NCBI GenBank assembly: GCA_944372505.1
Contig: CALVZK010000003.1
Span: forward strand, 1-64,000
Length of the DNA stretch: 64,000 nt
DNA from: an uncultured Clostridia bacterium
GTDB taxonomy: Bacteria > Bacillota > Clostridia > Christensenellales > UBA1242
Direction of reading: 5' to 3'
A model generated the notes under the pieces. It had not been told where the DNA came from. It made no database searches and saw nothing but the letters and a program-made list of their open reading frames with translations. This document shows, in pieces, positions 52,120 through 61,093 of this stretch. Within the stretch, counting starts at the first letter, position 1. The number at the start of each line of letters is the position of its first letter. The position numbers were made by a program, and so were the translations under genes.

Positions 52120-53778
52120 TTAAATTTTTAATTCAATATTAATTACTTTTGTATTAAATCCATCACTAAATGTTAGTTTAATATATAAAGTATTATAAAA
52201 AAACATATCATAATTATCAACTTCAGTTAAAATATCTCCACTCCAGCATTCAAAATCGATTTCTTCTGGAGGATCATCATCAAAAAATATTGAATAAGTA
52301 CAACTTAAATTTTGAGAAAATTCCACGATTATCATAAAATATGAAATTTCATCATTCACTTCATAAATAAAATTATCTTCTTCTCTAGTTAATTCATAAA
52401 TAATATTAAAAGATTTATCGGCTAAAATAATGTTTACTCCATCATCCAAAGTACCATTTACGTTAATAAATGTTTTAATTTGATTAAAATTATTATTATA
52501 TGGTGTAAATTTTGCTTCAAATTGACCATCTTGCAAAACTACCTCATTACTATCAATCCAACTCCAAACACCCTCAATTACCTCAAATTCATAATTCCCT
52601 GTTTCTTTTAGAATTTTTGCTACTACTTTACCATTTTCAAAAATACTATTTGAAAGATTTTCACCATAAAAAACTTCGCTTGCTGATGGTAATTCGTCTA
52701 TTATTGGTGTTTGTGGCAAAATCTCTCCATTTAAATATAAATTAATACTTGTCTTTCCATTTGAAAAAATAAAATTGTTTAAATAATCTACAGGTAATTG
52801 TATGCTAATCTCAATATAACAATTTCCACATGTGCTTACATTTATAGTTTGGTCATCAATAGAAACTAAGCTAGCCAAATTAGGAAAATTTATTTTAGTT
52901 TCATCAATCTCAAAACTATCACAAATAAACACAACAAAATCTTGAATATTATAATCATTTAATAAAATATAGTTACTACTATCATATTCTTTAAATATTT
53001 TTTCTTGTTGAATAATCTCATAATCAATAATTGCTTTATTTATAGAAAACATTTTAAAAGAAGATAATTGTTCATAACCATATAAATCTACATATGCTTC
53101 TACAAAGTAATCACCAGCTTTTGTTGGTATGTCTTCTAATTTTTCTCCTAATTTACCAGATTCATTATAATAATAAGAAAAATTTACAACTCCATATTTT
53201 GCTTCTGCACTGGGCAAATTTGCATTTTCTCCATAAGTCCAATCATTAATACTTAACTCTTCAATCCAAAAATTCTGAGAAATAAATACTAATACGGGTA
53301 TTTTAATTTCTACTATTTCTTCATCATCAGTATAAAATATAGCATTCTTAAAATTCTTGCCAACATCTCCTACACTTTCATTTAAATCTTTCCAAACAAC
53401 ATTTAAATCGTTTGGCAAAAGTATTTGTCCTAATTTTTGCCCATAATATGCAGTAATTGAATCATAATCTAATACTAGAATTTGATAACTAAATTCAGTA
53501 TCACTCGATTTCACCCCAATTGTAACATTATAAATACCCTGTTCATTTGTACTTATATATTCCTTAATAAAATAATCATTTTCAGTAAGAATTATCTCAT
53601 TTTCATTAGAAATTAATTTAACTTCTGCATCATCTCCTAATGTAAAATTCTCTCCAAGATCAAAAACTCTTTGCATATTACTAACAATAACATATTCATC
53701 TTTATCGCAACCTATCAACAATAAAGGCGCAAATAAAAAAGAAAGTAAAAATAAACTACTTATTATAATTTTTTTCAT
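52120..53778 (-). CDS. Lipoprotein with MBG/Ig-like repeat domains, unknown
   Basis: This 552-residue protein starts at the ATG 53776-53778 (AAAGGAG). The signal peptide ends in the lipobox LLIGC. The body is beta-rich, acidic and aromatic. Segments such as NDWTYGENANLPSAEAKYGVVNFSYY, IPTKAGDYFVEAYVD and a later KTGNYEFEV resemble MBG/Ig-like modules of surface proteins. No catalytic motif is visible. It is probably an exposed binding or structural protein. It has similar low GC to its surroundings and stands alone, followed by no clear terminator. Confidence 0.7.
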   Translation of the reverse strand: MKKIIISSLFLLSFLFAPLLLIGCDKDEYVIVSNMQRVFDLGENFTLGDDAEVKLISNENEIILTENDYFIKEYISTNEQGIYNVTIGVKSSDTEFSYQILVLDYDSITAYYGQKLGQILLPNDLNVVWKDLNESVGDVGKNFKNAIFYTDDEEIVEIKIPVLVFISQNFWIEELSINDWTYGENANLPSAEAKYGVVNFSYYYNESGKLGEKLEDIPTKAGDYFVEAYVDLYGYEQLSSFKMFSINKAIIDYEIIQQEKIFKEYDSSNYILLNDYNIQDFVVFICDSFEIDETKINFPNLASLVSIDDQTINVSTCGNCYIEISIQLPVDYLNNFIFSNGKTSINLYLNGEILPQTPIIDELPSASEVFYGENLSNSIFENGKVVAKILKETGNYEFEVIEGVWSWIDSNEVVLQDGQFEAKFTPYNNNFNQIKTFINVNGTLDDGVNIILADKSFNIIYELTREEDNFIYEVNDEISYFMIIVEFSQNLSCTYSIFFDDDPPEEIDFECWSGDILTEVDNYDMFFYNTLYIKLTFSDGFNTKVINIELKI

Positions 53779-53796
53779 TATTTCTCCTTTGTACAA

Positions 53797-54492
53797 ATAA
53801 ACTCTTATTTAATACTTCCCTATAAATAAAATCCTCTTAAAATATAAAAAAATATCAAATAATACACGCGATATTATATTATAATTTTAATAAATAAAAA
53901 TCAAATAAAATTAAACATTTTTAAGATTCAATTTAAAATTTAAATATATTAAAGCAACATGGGAATAAAAGATATAAATAATATTATAAACTAAAAAAAA
54001 TAGTAAGCATTATTGAAATTTGTAAAAAGATATAAACTTTTTATGAAAAAGAATCACTATTTCACTACATCTCTTTAAAAAAACTAATATATGATTGAAT
54101 AAATTTATTTCAATAATTTTTAAAATCGAAATAAGTTTTAAATAATAAATTAAATTTTTGAAAAAATAATATGTTTATCCATTTTTCTAAACGAATTATG
54201 GGACAAAATAAAATAATTATAAATTTATCATTCATTTCAAATTTTGCTTTTAAAGAGAAAAAATAATAAATTTATCTTTTTATAATAAATTTATACTACC
54301 TCTTGCGCCAAAAATAAAGACAATACTAGAAAAAAATAAAAAAGATAAAAATACACCATAAAAAACTCCATTAAGTTCTACAAGGAGATTTCTTATGTTA
54401 TATTTTTCAATAAAAAAAGTTATAAGAAAACATTTTTAAATTTAAAGTTTGAAATTCTATAACTTATAATTTAAAATTTTAAAAAGTTTAAA
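53797..54492. other. AT-rich intergenic region, no convincing gene
   Basis: About 700 bases of A/T-rich sequence separate the lipoprotein gene from tRNA-Arg. There are long A and T runs and short inverted repeats, but no structured RNA and no repeat family I can recognise. The only translation-like signal is a 14-codon frame at 54395-54439 (separate entry). Confidence 0.6.
54395..54439 (+). CDS. Possible 14-residue basic peptide
   Basis: ATG lies six bases after AAGGAGA and opens MLYFSIKKVIRKHF before TAA. The ribosome site is good and the peptide is short, cationic and amphipathic. No promoter or conservation can be shown, so this may be chance. Confidence 0.2.
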   Translation: MLYFSIKKVIRKHF

Positions 54493-54568
54493 TGGTGACC
54501 CCGCCGGGACTCGAACCCAGAACAAAGCCTTAGGAGGGCTCCGTAATATCCTGTTTTACTACGAGGTC
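54493..54568 (-). tRNA. tRNA-Arg (anticodon CCT)
   Basis: The minus strand folds as GACCTCG/CGGGGTC (one T-G), D stem GTAA/TTAC, anticodon stem GAGCC/GGCTT with loop CTCCTAA (CCT), and T arm CTGGG-TTCGAGT-CCCGG. The 3' CCA is encoded (54493-54495). It reads AGG. Confidence 0.93.
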
Positions 54569-54807
54569 ATGAAATATAAAATTATTAAAGTTTATAAGCA
54601 TAATTGTGAAAATTTTTATTATTTCCATTTATTCATTACACCATCTTAAAAAACTTTAAGATATTTGAACTTAGAGTAAAGCCATCTTTAAAAAGATAAC
54701 ATTTCTCTGACATTTTATCCTCATTAATTATGATTTTCTTACTTTTTATATTATATCATATTTTATTACATTTCTACAACTTTTTTTATTTATTTTTTAT
54801 TTTCATA

Positions 54808-54837
54808 TTGACATTTTATAACAAAATATGTTATAAT
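54808..54837 (+). promoter_or_regulatory. Promoter with embedded palindrome for the ABC-2 exporter operon
   Basis: TTGACA (54808-54813) and TATAAT (54832-54837) are 18 bases apart. A perfect inverted repeat TTATAAC-N7-GTTATAA (54816-54836) fills the spacer and overlaps the -10, as expected for a repressor site. The leader is about 100 bases. Confidence 0.7.
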
Positions 54838-54945
54838 TAGGCGTTTTCGCATTTTTTGTGAAAATATAAGAAATTGTCTTAAAAGTATATTGCTAAAACA
54901 TTTAATTTCTTATGCTAATTTTTCTAAAAAGGAGGTAAAAGAAAA

Positions 54946-55944
54946 ATGGCAAGCATTATTGACTTTACAGACATTTGCAAAACTTTTAAAGTCCCCTTGC
55001 GGACAAAGGGCAAATTCAGTATGTTTAAAAATTTCTTTATTAGAAAATACAAAACTATTGAAGCTCTTAAAAACATCACTTTTAAAGTAAATGAAGGTGA
55101 TATTGTAGGCTATATAGGCCCTAATGGTGCTGGGAAAAGTACTACAATTAAAATTATGAGTGGTATTCTTACCCCTACTTCTGGGAATTGCGTTATTAAT
55201 GGTTATGTCCCTTGGAAAAACAGACGAGAATTTGTTAAAAATATTGGAGTCGTTTTTGGACAACGAAGTCAACTTTGGTGGGATGTGCCTATTATGGATA
55301 GCTTTGAACTTCTTCGCGATATTTATAAAATTCCCAAAGATGAATTTGATAAAACTTTAAAATTATTAAACGATGCTCTAAATCTCGAAACTCTTTTAAA
55401 TCGCCCGCTTAGACAATTATCTCTTGGACAAAAAATGAAATGTGAACTTGCGGGGTCGTTACTACATCACCCTAAAATATTGTTTCTTGACGAACCAACA
55501 ATAGGACTAGATGCAATAACTAAATTAGCAGTTCGAGATTTTATTAAATTTATTAACAAAAAATGGAAAACAACTATTATTCTTACTACTCATGATATGA
55601 ACGATATTGAAGCTCTTACTAATAAAATTATTTTAATTGGAAAAGGTCAAATACTCTATCAAGGTAGTTTCGAAAAAATTAAAGAAAATTATGCTTCTTC
55701 AAAAACTATTACTGTCGAATTTGCTAAAGATTACGACAATATAGCATTAGATGGCTATGAAATTACAAATCATGAAAAAAGATTTGCTACTTTAAAAAAT
55801 TTACCTTCAAAACAATTTCATCCTAAAGAATTTATTAATGAAATTTCAAAAAATTATGAGATTATTGATTTTCAAGTAACCTCTTTAAGCGTAGACGAAA
55901 TACTCGCGAAACTTTATAAACAATATGAGATAATTGAGAGGTGA
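54946..55944 (+). CDS. ABC-2 exporter ATP-binding protein (COG4586-like)
   Basis: This 332-residue ATPase starts at an ATG behind AAAGGAGGT. Walker A is GPNGAGKSTTIK, and the segment VFGQRSQLWWDVPIMDSFEL after the Q-loop is distinctive for the COG4586 group of uncharacterised exporters. The signature is LSLGQKMKCELAG, Walker B LFLDEPTIGLDA, and the H-loop TTHDMNDIE. The C-terminal domain of about 80 residues is typical. It forms an operon with two permease genes. Relatives are linked to drug or viologen export, but the substrate is open. Confidence 0.92.
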   Translation: MASIIDFTDICKTFKVPLRTKGKFSMFKNFFIRKYKTIEALKNITFKVNEGDIVGYIGPNGAGKSTTIKIMSGILTPTSGNCVINGYVPWKNRREFVKNIGVVFGQRSQLWWDVPIMDSFELLRDIYKIPKDEFDKTLKLLNDALNLETLLNRPLRQLSLGQKMKCELAGSLLHHPKILFLDEPTIGLDAITKLAVRDFIKFINKKWKTTIILTTHDMNDIEALTNKIILIGKGQILYQGSFEKIKENYASSKTITVEFAKDYDNIALDGYEITNHEKRFATLKNLPSKQFHPKEFINEISKNYEIIDFQVTSLSVDEILAKLYKQYEIIER

Positions 55945-55946
55945 TA

Positions 55947-56747
55947 ATGAATAAATCATATTTAGGAATTTTCAAAATGGAGTTTAAAGGTGAACTTCAA
56001 TATAGAAATAAAGCCATATCAGGTATTTTTACACAATTCTTTTGGGGATTATTACAAATATATTTATATGTAGCATTTCTAAACGATACTCCTGTAAACG
56101 GTTTTAGCATATCACAAATGGCCACTTATATTTGGCTAGGACAGGCATTCTTTGCAATGAGATTTATCACTATGCCAAAACGAACAGGTGATAATATAGT
56201 AAATGGAAATGTTTCTTATAATTTTGTCAGACCATTAGATTTATACAATAATTGGTTCTGTGAAAATTTAGGACAAAAAATTGCAGCAACATTATTAAGG
56301 TTTCCATTAATAATTGTTATAGCATTATTTTTACCGGGCAACCTAAAAATGTACGCGCCAGTGAATATTACTGCTCTTTTATTGACTATTTTAGGTATTA
56401 TTCTTGGTATATGTTTAAGTGTTGCAATTTCAATGTTTGCAGTTTATCTTACTTTTAAAACATTATCTCAAAAAGGTTCGGCTACAATTGTTGCGACAAT
56501 TTCTGGGTTACTTGGAGGCATAGTCATTCCCCTCCCTTTAATGCCACAATCTCTTCAAAATGTTATAAATTATTTACCATTTAGATTTATTAGTGATTTA
56601 CCATTTAGAATATATATAGGTAATATTGGTATAACTGAAGGATTAATTTTCTTAGGTATAGGTATAGCATGGTTAATAGTACTGATAATTATCGGGAAAC
56701 TTCTTATTAAATCGGCTTTAAAAAACACCGTAATACAAGGAGGTTAA
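55947..56747 (+). CDS. ABC-2 exporter permease 1 (COG4587-like)
   Basis: This 266-residue permease starts at the ATG 55947, just after the GAGGTG that overlaps the ATPase stop. It has an amphipathic start, then six predicted transmembrane helices (GIFTQFFWGLLQIYLYVAFL; LWL-type AYMTYIWLG region; LLRFPLIIVIALFLP; LLTILGIILGICLSVAISMFAVYL; ISGLLGGIVIPLPLMPQ; GLIFLGIGIAWLIVLIIIGKLLI). The RPLDLYNNW block is the family's cytosolic coupling helix. Confidence 0.88.
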   Translation: MNKSYLGIFKMEFKGELQYRNKAISGIFTQFFWGLLQIYLYVAFLNDTPVNGFSISQMATYIWLGQAFFAMRFITMPKRTGDNIVNGNVSYNFVRPLDLYNNWFCENLGQKIAATLLRFPLIIVIALFLPGNLKMYAPVNITALLLTILGIILGICLSVAISMFAVYLTFKTLSQKGSATIVATISGLLGGIVIPLPLMPQSLQNVINYLPFRFISDLPFRIYIGNIGITEGLIFLGIGIAWLIVLIIIGKLLIKSALKNTVIQGG

Positions 56748-57527
56748 ATGTTATATAATAAATTTCTAAAAATGCACATTAAAACTTCAATGCAATATAG
56801 ATTTAATACTTTATTTATAGGTATTACACAAGTTTTAGTAAATATTGGAGAGGTTTTAGGTGTCTGGATACTTTTCTCACAATTTACATCAGTTAAAGGA
56901 TATGGATTTTATGAGTGCCTTTTAATGATGGGAATTGTTTTCACCGTATTTTCTTTTGCCGAATGTTTTGCGAGAGGTTATGATGAATTTCATATGTTAA
57001 TAAAATCTGGTGAATTTGATAGAATGCTTATACGACCTGTTAATATACACTACCAAATATTAGGTTCAAAAATAGAATTGACTAAATTAGCTAGAATGGC
57101 TCTTGGAATTGCGTTAGTAATAATTGCTTTAGTTAATTTAAATATTGATTGGAGCTTTTTAAAAATTTTAGTGTTAATTTCTTCTTTTATTTGTGGTATC
57201 ACAACCATTACAGGACTATTTATAATAAGTGCTACAATTAGCATTTTCACAATTGAACAATTCGAATTTGTAAATATTTTTACCAACGGTGCTAAAGAAA
57301 CAGCTTATTACCCAATCAACATTTACGCAAAATGGATGACTAAAATATTTACATATGTAATACCTGTTGCTTGTTTTAATTATCTGCCATTATCATATTT
57401 GTTAGAAATTGGTAATGTTCCTATGTGGCTTTGTGCCATTTCACCACTTATAGGTATAGTTTTCATTGTTCCTTGTATAATTATTTTTAATTTATGTTTA
57501 AAAAAATATAAAAGTACAGGGACTTAA
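56748..57527 (+). CDS. ABC-2 exporter permease 2 (COG3694-like)
   Basis: This 259-residue permease begins at an ATG directly after the stop of permease 1 (GGAGG in between). Six predicted helices and the block GEFDRMLIRPVNIHYQIL, parallel to the RPLDLY block of permease 1, define the second half of a heterodimeric channel. AKETAYYPINIYAKWM and the C-terminal VPCIIIFNLCLKKYKSTGT agree with COG3694-type proteins. Confidence 0.87.
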   Translation: MLYNKFLKMHIKTSMQYRFNTLFIGITQVLVNIGEVLGVWILFSQFTSVKGYGFYECLLMMGIVFTVFSFAECFARGYDEFHMLIKSGEFDRMLIRPVNIHYQILGSKIELTKLARMALGIALVIIALVNLNIDWSFLKILVLISSFICGITTITGLFIISATISIFTIEQFEFVNIFTNGAKETAYYPINIYAKWMTKIFTYVIPVACFNYLPLSYLLEIGNVPMWLCAISPLIGIVFIVPCIIIFNLCLKKYKSTGT

Positions 57528-57533
57528 TATATT

Positions 57534-57564
57534 AAAAAAACATGTATTTGAATACATGTTTTTT
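57534..57564. terminator. Bidirectional terminator between the ABC operon and rplS
   Basis: AAAAAACATGTAT-TTGA-ATACATGTTTTTT forms a perfect stem with A/T runs at both ends. It lies between convergent transcription units. Confidence 0.88.
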
Positions 57565-57913
57565 AATTGTTATCAGCTGATTTAATTTTTGCAGCTTTAC
57601 CAGTAAGTTCTCTAATATAATATAACTTAGCTCTTCTAGGTTTTCCTTTTCTTACCACTTCTACACTTTCAATATTAGGAGAGTGAATAGGGAAAGTTTT
57701 TTCTACACCTACACCATTAGAAATCTTTCTTACAGTGAAAGTTTCGCGAATTCCACCATTTTTTCTTGCAATAACAACACCTTCAAATGCCTGAATTCTT
57801 GACTTTTCACCTTCCTTTATTTTAACACCAACTCTTACAGTATCACCGATGTTAAATGAAGGAATGGTTTCTTTCATATTTTCCTTTTCAATTTGGTCAA
57901 TGATATTAGCCAT
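57563..57913 (-). CDS. rplS: 50S ribosomal protein L19
   Basis: This 116-residue protein at the 30S-50S interface has [92 protein letters not shown], which is L19 from end to end. AGGAG precedes the ATG. It usually closes the rpsP-rimM-trmD-rplS operon; here it stands next to rpsU without those genes. Confidence 0.97.
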   Translation of the reverse strand: MANIIDQIEKENMKETIPSFNIGDTVRVGVKIKEGEKSRIQAFEGVVIARKNGGIRETFTVRKISNGVGVEKTFPIHSPNIESVEVVRKGKPRRAKLYYIRELTGKAAKIKSADNN

Positions 57914-57971
57914 GATTTACTCCTTTTAATAGATTTTAATAATATTATTTTAAATAAGGTATGTTTAAAAA

Positions 57972-58154
57972 TTAACCTCTCTTTCTTGCTCTTTTACGAG
58001 CTGCTTCCTGTTTTTTCTTTTTAGCAACACTAGGCTTAAGATATGCTTCTTTTTTTCTAATATCGCCGATAATTCCGTCTTTTTGACATTTTCTCTTAAA
58101 ACGTTTAAGAGCACTTTCAAGACTTTCGTTTTCGCCTACCTTAACAGTTGTCAA
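57972..58154 (-). CDS. rpsU: 30S ribosomal protein S21
   Basis: I start this 60-residue protein at the TTG 58152-58154, which follows AAGGTGGTGA by six bases and gives the usual start [26 protein letters not shown] codons four and three places upstream lie inside the ribosome site. The rest ([24 protein letters not shown]) is standard. S21 binds the platform of the 30S subunit near the anti-Shine-Dalgarno. Confidence 0.93.
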   Translation of the reverse strand: MTTVKVGENESLESALKRFKRKCQKDGIIGDIRKKEAYLKPSVAKKKKQEAARKRARKRG

Positions 58155-58225
58155 TTTTCTCACCACCTTCTAATTTATAAATTCTTTTTAATTATAATGA
58201 TACATTATAATTTTGTCAAGTAAAT

Positions 58226-59512
58226 TTACAAAATTTTGATATGTTTAACTAATGCTCCGTCTTTAAAACCTCCAATAATTTTGCCTTTAATTATTTTTCC
58301 AATAATATCAGTTTTGCTCTCTATATAACTTTTAATATAATTTTTGCTATAACCTACAAAATAATTATCAACTTTTTCTTCAACCAAAATTTCTACTATT
58401 TTATTTTTGTTTTTAACAATAAAATTATTATGAAGTTCTTCGCTTAATTGTAAAAGTTTCGCACTACGTTTTTGTTTTATTTGAGGAGGAAGATCTTTAT
58501 AAATTTTACTAGCACTGGTTCCATCTCTATTAGAATATTGAAAAACATGTATAAAAGAAAAATTACATTTTTTAATAAAATTATAACTTTCTTCAAATTC
58601 CTCATCACTTTCTTCTGGAAACCCTACTATTACATCAGTAGTAATTCCAGCGTAAGGGAAATATTTCTTTAATAAAATAATGCTTTTAAAAAATTCTTCA
58701 CTTGTATAATGCCTATTCATTCTTTTTAAAACACTATTGCTTCCACTTTGTAAAGACAAATGAAAATGCGGACAAAAATTATTTAAACTTTTTAAACCTT
58801 TTATAAATTCTTCACTCATAATACTTTCTTCAATAGAACTTAACCTCAATCTTTTTCCATAAGTGTCAAGTTCTTCTAAAAGCGTCAACAAACTTGGTTT
58901 GCCATCAATTTTATAATCAGTTACATTGATCCCTGTCAAAACTATTTCTTTTACATCATTATTTAACATTGCTGCTTCATTCAATATAGAAAAAATAGGT
59001 CTTGAGCGACTTCTTCCCCTTAAATATGGTATGATACAATAAGAGCAAAAATTGTTACATCCATCTTGTATTTTAATGTAAGCTCTTGTTCTAGTTTGTT
59101 TTGCAATTAAATCATCTTCATATTTCAAAGGTAATTTATTTATTTTTATAGGTTTATTAATAAAAATTTTGTCATTTTTAACTAATTTATCAATATATTT
59201 TGATATTTTTATTTTATTAGAGGTTCCAGTTATACAACTAACGCCTCTTTCACGAAATTGAATATTGTTATTTTGGCTGGCACATCCACAAATTATAATC
59301 TTTGCATTTGGATTAAATTTTCTACATCTTGCTATCATTTGCCTAGATTTTTTTTCCGCCTCTTGAGTAACAGCACAAGTATTTATTATATAAAAATCGG
59401 CAAATTCTAATTTGTCAGTTGCCTGATACCCCTTAAGTTCTAAATTATATATAAGAGAATCACTCTCATACTTATTCACTTTACATCCTAAAGTCATTAC
59501 ACAGATTTTCAT
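58226..59512 (-). CDS. mtaB: tRNA 2-methylthio-threonylcarbamoyladenosine synthase MtaB
   Basis: This 428-residue radical SAM methylthiotransferase converts t6A37 to ms2t6A37. Three N-terminal cluster cysteines are present (TLGCKVNKYES, INTCAVT, CGCASQNN). The radical SAM motif reads KIQDGCNNFCSYCIIPYLRGRSRSR (about residue 150), and a C-terminal TRAM domain follows (VEEKVDNYFVGYSKNYIK). The GCKVNKYES start separates MtaB from MiaB (GCQMN) and RimO. It partners functionally with the TcdA-like gene in this window, which also modifies t6A. Confidence 0.93.
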   Translation of the reverse strand: MKICVMTLGCKVNKYESDSLIYNLELKGYQATDKLEFADFYIINTCAVTQEAEKKSRQMIARCRKFNPNAKIIICGCASQNNNIQFRERGVSCITGTSNKIKISKYIDKLVKNDKIFINKPIKINKLPLKYEDDLIAKQTRTRAYIKIQDGCNNFCSYCIIPYLRGRSRSRPIFSILNEAAMLNNDVKEIVLTGINVTDYKIDGKPSLLTLLEELDTYGKRLRLSSIEESIMSEEFIKGLKSLNNFCPHFHLSLQSGSNSVLKRMNRHYTSEEFFKSIILLKKYFPYAGITTDVIVGFPEESDEEFEESYNFIKKCNFSFIHVFQYSNRDGTSASKIYKDLPPQIKQKRSAKLLQLSEELHNNFIVKNKNKIVEILVEEKVDNYFVGYSKNYIKSYIESKTDIIGKIIKGKIIGGFKDGALVKHIKIL

Positions 59513-59597
59513 AACAAAAAGATTTTACCAAATTTATTAAATAAAATCAAGTTTAAAAGAAAACTAAAAATTAAAATAAAAAATAGAAATTTATATT

Positions 59598-60035
59598 TTA
59601 TTCATTTGCTCTTCCAATAAAATAATCTATAGACATATTTAAATATGATGCAATCTTAATAAGAGTTTCTAGTTTTGGCAAAGAACCATGTTTCCAGCCT
59701 CTAATATTAGATTCACTTATTAATAAATGTTTAGACAATTTCCAATGAGTAATATTATTTAATGCTAAAGCAAAGTGATATCTATTTAAAAAATCTTTGA
59801 TGTCATAACCTTTTCTAATTATTTTGGTTTGATTTCTGTCTTCATCAATCCCCATTAAATAATTTATAGAACAATTCATATAATCAGCTATTTTAACAGC
59901 CGTAATAATATTAGGTATAGCTCCACGCATAAAAGACGTCATTTGAGAAGTTGTTAAATTACAATTCTGTGCAAATTTTCTCTTGGTTAAATTATTTTCA
60001 ATTAAAAAATCATTTAATACTTCTGCAAAACTCAT
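59598..60035 (-). CDS. Tandem-HTH XRE-family regulator
   Basis: This 145-residue protein has two Cro/C1-type helix-turn-helix domains in line. The first (about residues 5-62) is LTKRKFAQNCNLTTSQMTSFMRGAIPNIITAVKIADYMNCSINYLMG. The second (about residues 85-142) is ITHWKLSKHLLISESNIRGWKHGSLPKLETLIKIASYLNMSIDYFIG. The two resemble each other, suggesting duplication. No sensor domain is seen. GGGGAG precedes the ATG. Two Spo0A-like boxes lie in the upstream region, shared with a divergent small ORF, so it may respond to a developmental signal. Confidence 0.85.
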   Translation of the reverse strand: MSFAEVLNDFLIENNLTKRKFAQNCNLTTSQMTSFMRGAIPNIITAVKIADYMNCSINYLMGIDEDRNQTKIIRKGYDIKDFLNRYHFALALNNITHWKLSKHLLISESNIRGWKHGSLPKLETLIKIASYLNMSIDYFIGRANE

Positions 60036-60062
60036 CTGCTCCCCTTATTTTTCATTAATAAA

Positions 60063-60072
60063 TTCGACAAAA
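60063..60072 (-). promoter_or_regulatory. Spo0A-box-like site upstream of the tandem-HTH gene
   Basis: TTTTGTCGAA (minus strand) is a perfect match to the core of the Spo0A box (TGTCGAA) with its T-rich flank. It lies 28 bases before the regulator's ATG. Confidence 0.55.
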
Positions 60073-60121
60073 TTTTTTAAATATATACTGCTTGTTTTTA
60101 TTTTTACAAAATACATTTTTT

Positions 60122-60131
60122 TTCGACAAAA
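60122..60131 (-). promoter_or_regulatory. Second Spo0A-box-like site
   Basis: The same ten bases TTTTGTCGAA recur 59 bases further upstream in the same orientation, between the regulator and the divergent small ORF. Confidence 0.5.
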
Positions 60132-60227
60132 CTTGCCAAATATTTCTTTTATATTGTAAAACAAATTAAGATATAATACTTGTGTAGACTGCCTACCGCT
60201 AGTAGTCAGCACTTAAAAGGATTATTT

Positions 60228-60362
60228 ATGGAAGATATTTTAGATGTTTTGTCAATTGCTCTTTATGATAGTTTGAAAGCAGACATAAAAAAAGAAGGCA
60301 ACTTTTTTATAATTACCTTTTCAGATGGACAAAAATATAGAGTTGAGGTAAAAAAAGAATAA
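60228..60362 (+). CDS. Small protein (44 residues), unknown
   Basis: ATG 60228 lies six bases after AAAGG and gives MEDILDVLSIALYDSLKADI followed by a short beta-like part (FFIITFSDGQKYRVEVKKE). A longer frame from 60180 lacks a ribosome site. It is divergent from the tandem-HTH gene, has a near -10 TATAAT at 60172-60177 and is followed by a strong terminator. No family is recognised. Confidence 0.55.
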   Translation: MEDILDVLSIALYDSLKADIKKEGNFFIITFSDGQKYRVEVKKE

Positions 60363-60390
60363 AAATACACGGCAAATGCCGTGTATTTTT
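60362..60390. terminator. Bidirectional terminator
   Basis: A perfect 12-base stem (AAAATACACGGC and complement) with an AAAT loop lies between the small ORF and the convergent ssb gene. Confidence 0.92.
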
Positions 60391-60398
60391 AATATACT

Positions 60399-61079
60399 TT
60401 ATGCTGTTGGAACTTGAGGTTCTTCGGTTAATAAATTTATACTTTCTTCAATTTTTAATTTTTGACATGATACTTCATAAGCCGTTCTTTCTTCAAAAAT
60501 TCCTTCGCCAATCTCCTTTCTATATGGTCTTGATTGTATTCTTCCTATTATAGAAATTTTTGTCCCAACTTTTTGATTCTGCATTAATTTAGCATTCCTT
60601 CCCCACATTATACATGGTATATAATCAGATTTGTTAAAATTAGGTCTATTTACTGCTATTAAAACATCACAAATTTGTCGGTTAAATGGTGTTGTTCTAT
60701 AAACAGGTTCCTTGCAAACATATCCTATCAGTTTTAACTCATTTGAACCTTCTTTATTAATATTTTGTGCATCTAATATTTCTTTGATAAAAAAAGATAA
60801 AATTAATCTACTTTTATTGTCGATTACTCTATTGTAACTTCGCAGTTCTCCTCCGAAAGCAATATTTTGACCCTTTTCCAAACTTAAATTATATGCTTTA
60901 ATTAATTTCTCTGAAATAGTAAATGGTAAAATATCAACATTATCTGATAGTCTTTCTACAGCAATTTTACCTTCATAAAAGACTTCTCCTTCTACTTCAA
61001 ATTTACTTTCTGGTGCCTCTAATATTTCTCCTAATAAACATCCTTTATTATTTGGCACACTAATTGCTGTTGTATTCAT
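60399..61079 (-). CDS. Single-stranded DNA-binding protein with two OB folds
   Basis: This 226-residue protein has an N-terminal OB-like half (GCLLGEILEAPESKFEVEGEVFYEGKIAVERLS..GQNIAFGGELRSYN) and a C-terminal half with SSB features (LIGYVCKEPVYRTTPFNRQICDVLIAVNR, YIPCIMWGRNAKLM, VGTKISIIGRIQSRPY). Clostridia often carry such double-OB relatives besides a normal SSB. The acidic tip DDDIPF of canonical SSB is missing; the end is LTEEPQVPTA. AGGAGA precedes the ATG. It may work at replication forks or during development. Confidence 0.82.
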   Translation of the reverse strand: MNTTAISVPNNKGCLLGEILEAPESKFEVEGEVFYEGKIAVERLSDNVDILPFTISEKLIKAYNLSLEKGQNIAFGGELRSYNRVIDNKSRLILSFFIKEILDAQNINKEGSNELKLIGYVCKEPVYRTTPFNRQICDVLIAVNRPNFNKSDYIPCIMWGRNAKLMQNQKVGTKISIIGRIQSRPYRKEIGEGIFEERTAYEVSCQKLKIEESINLLTEEPQVPTA

Positions 61080-61093
61080 AGTATCTCCTTTTA

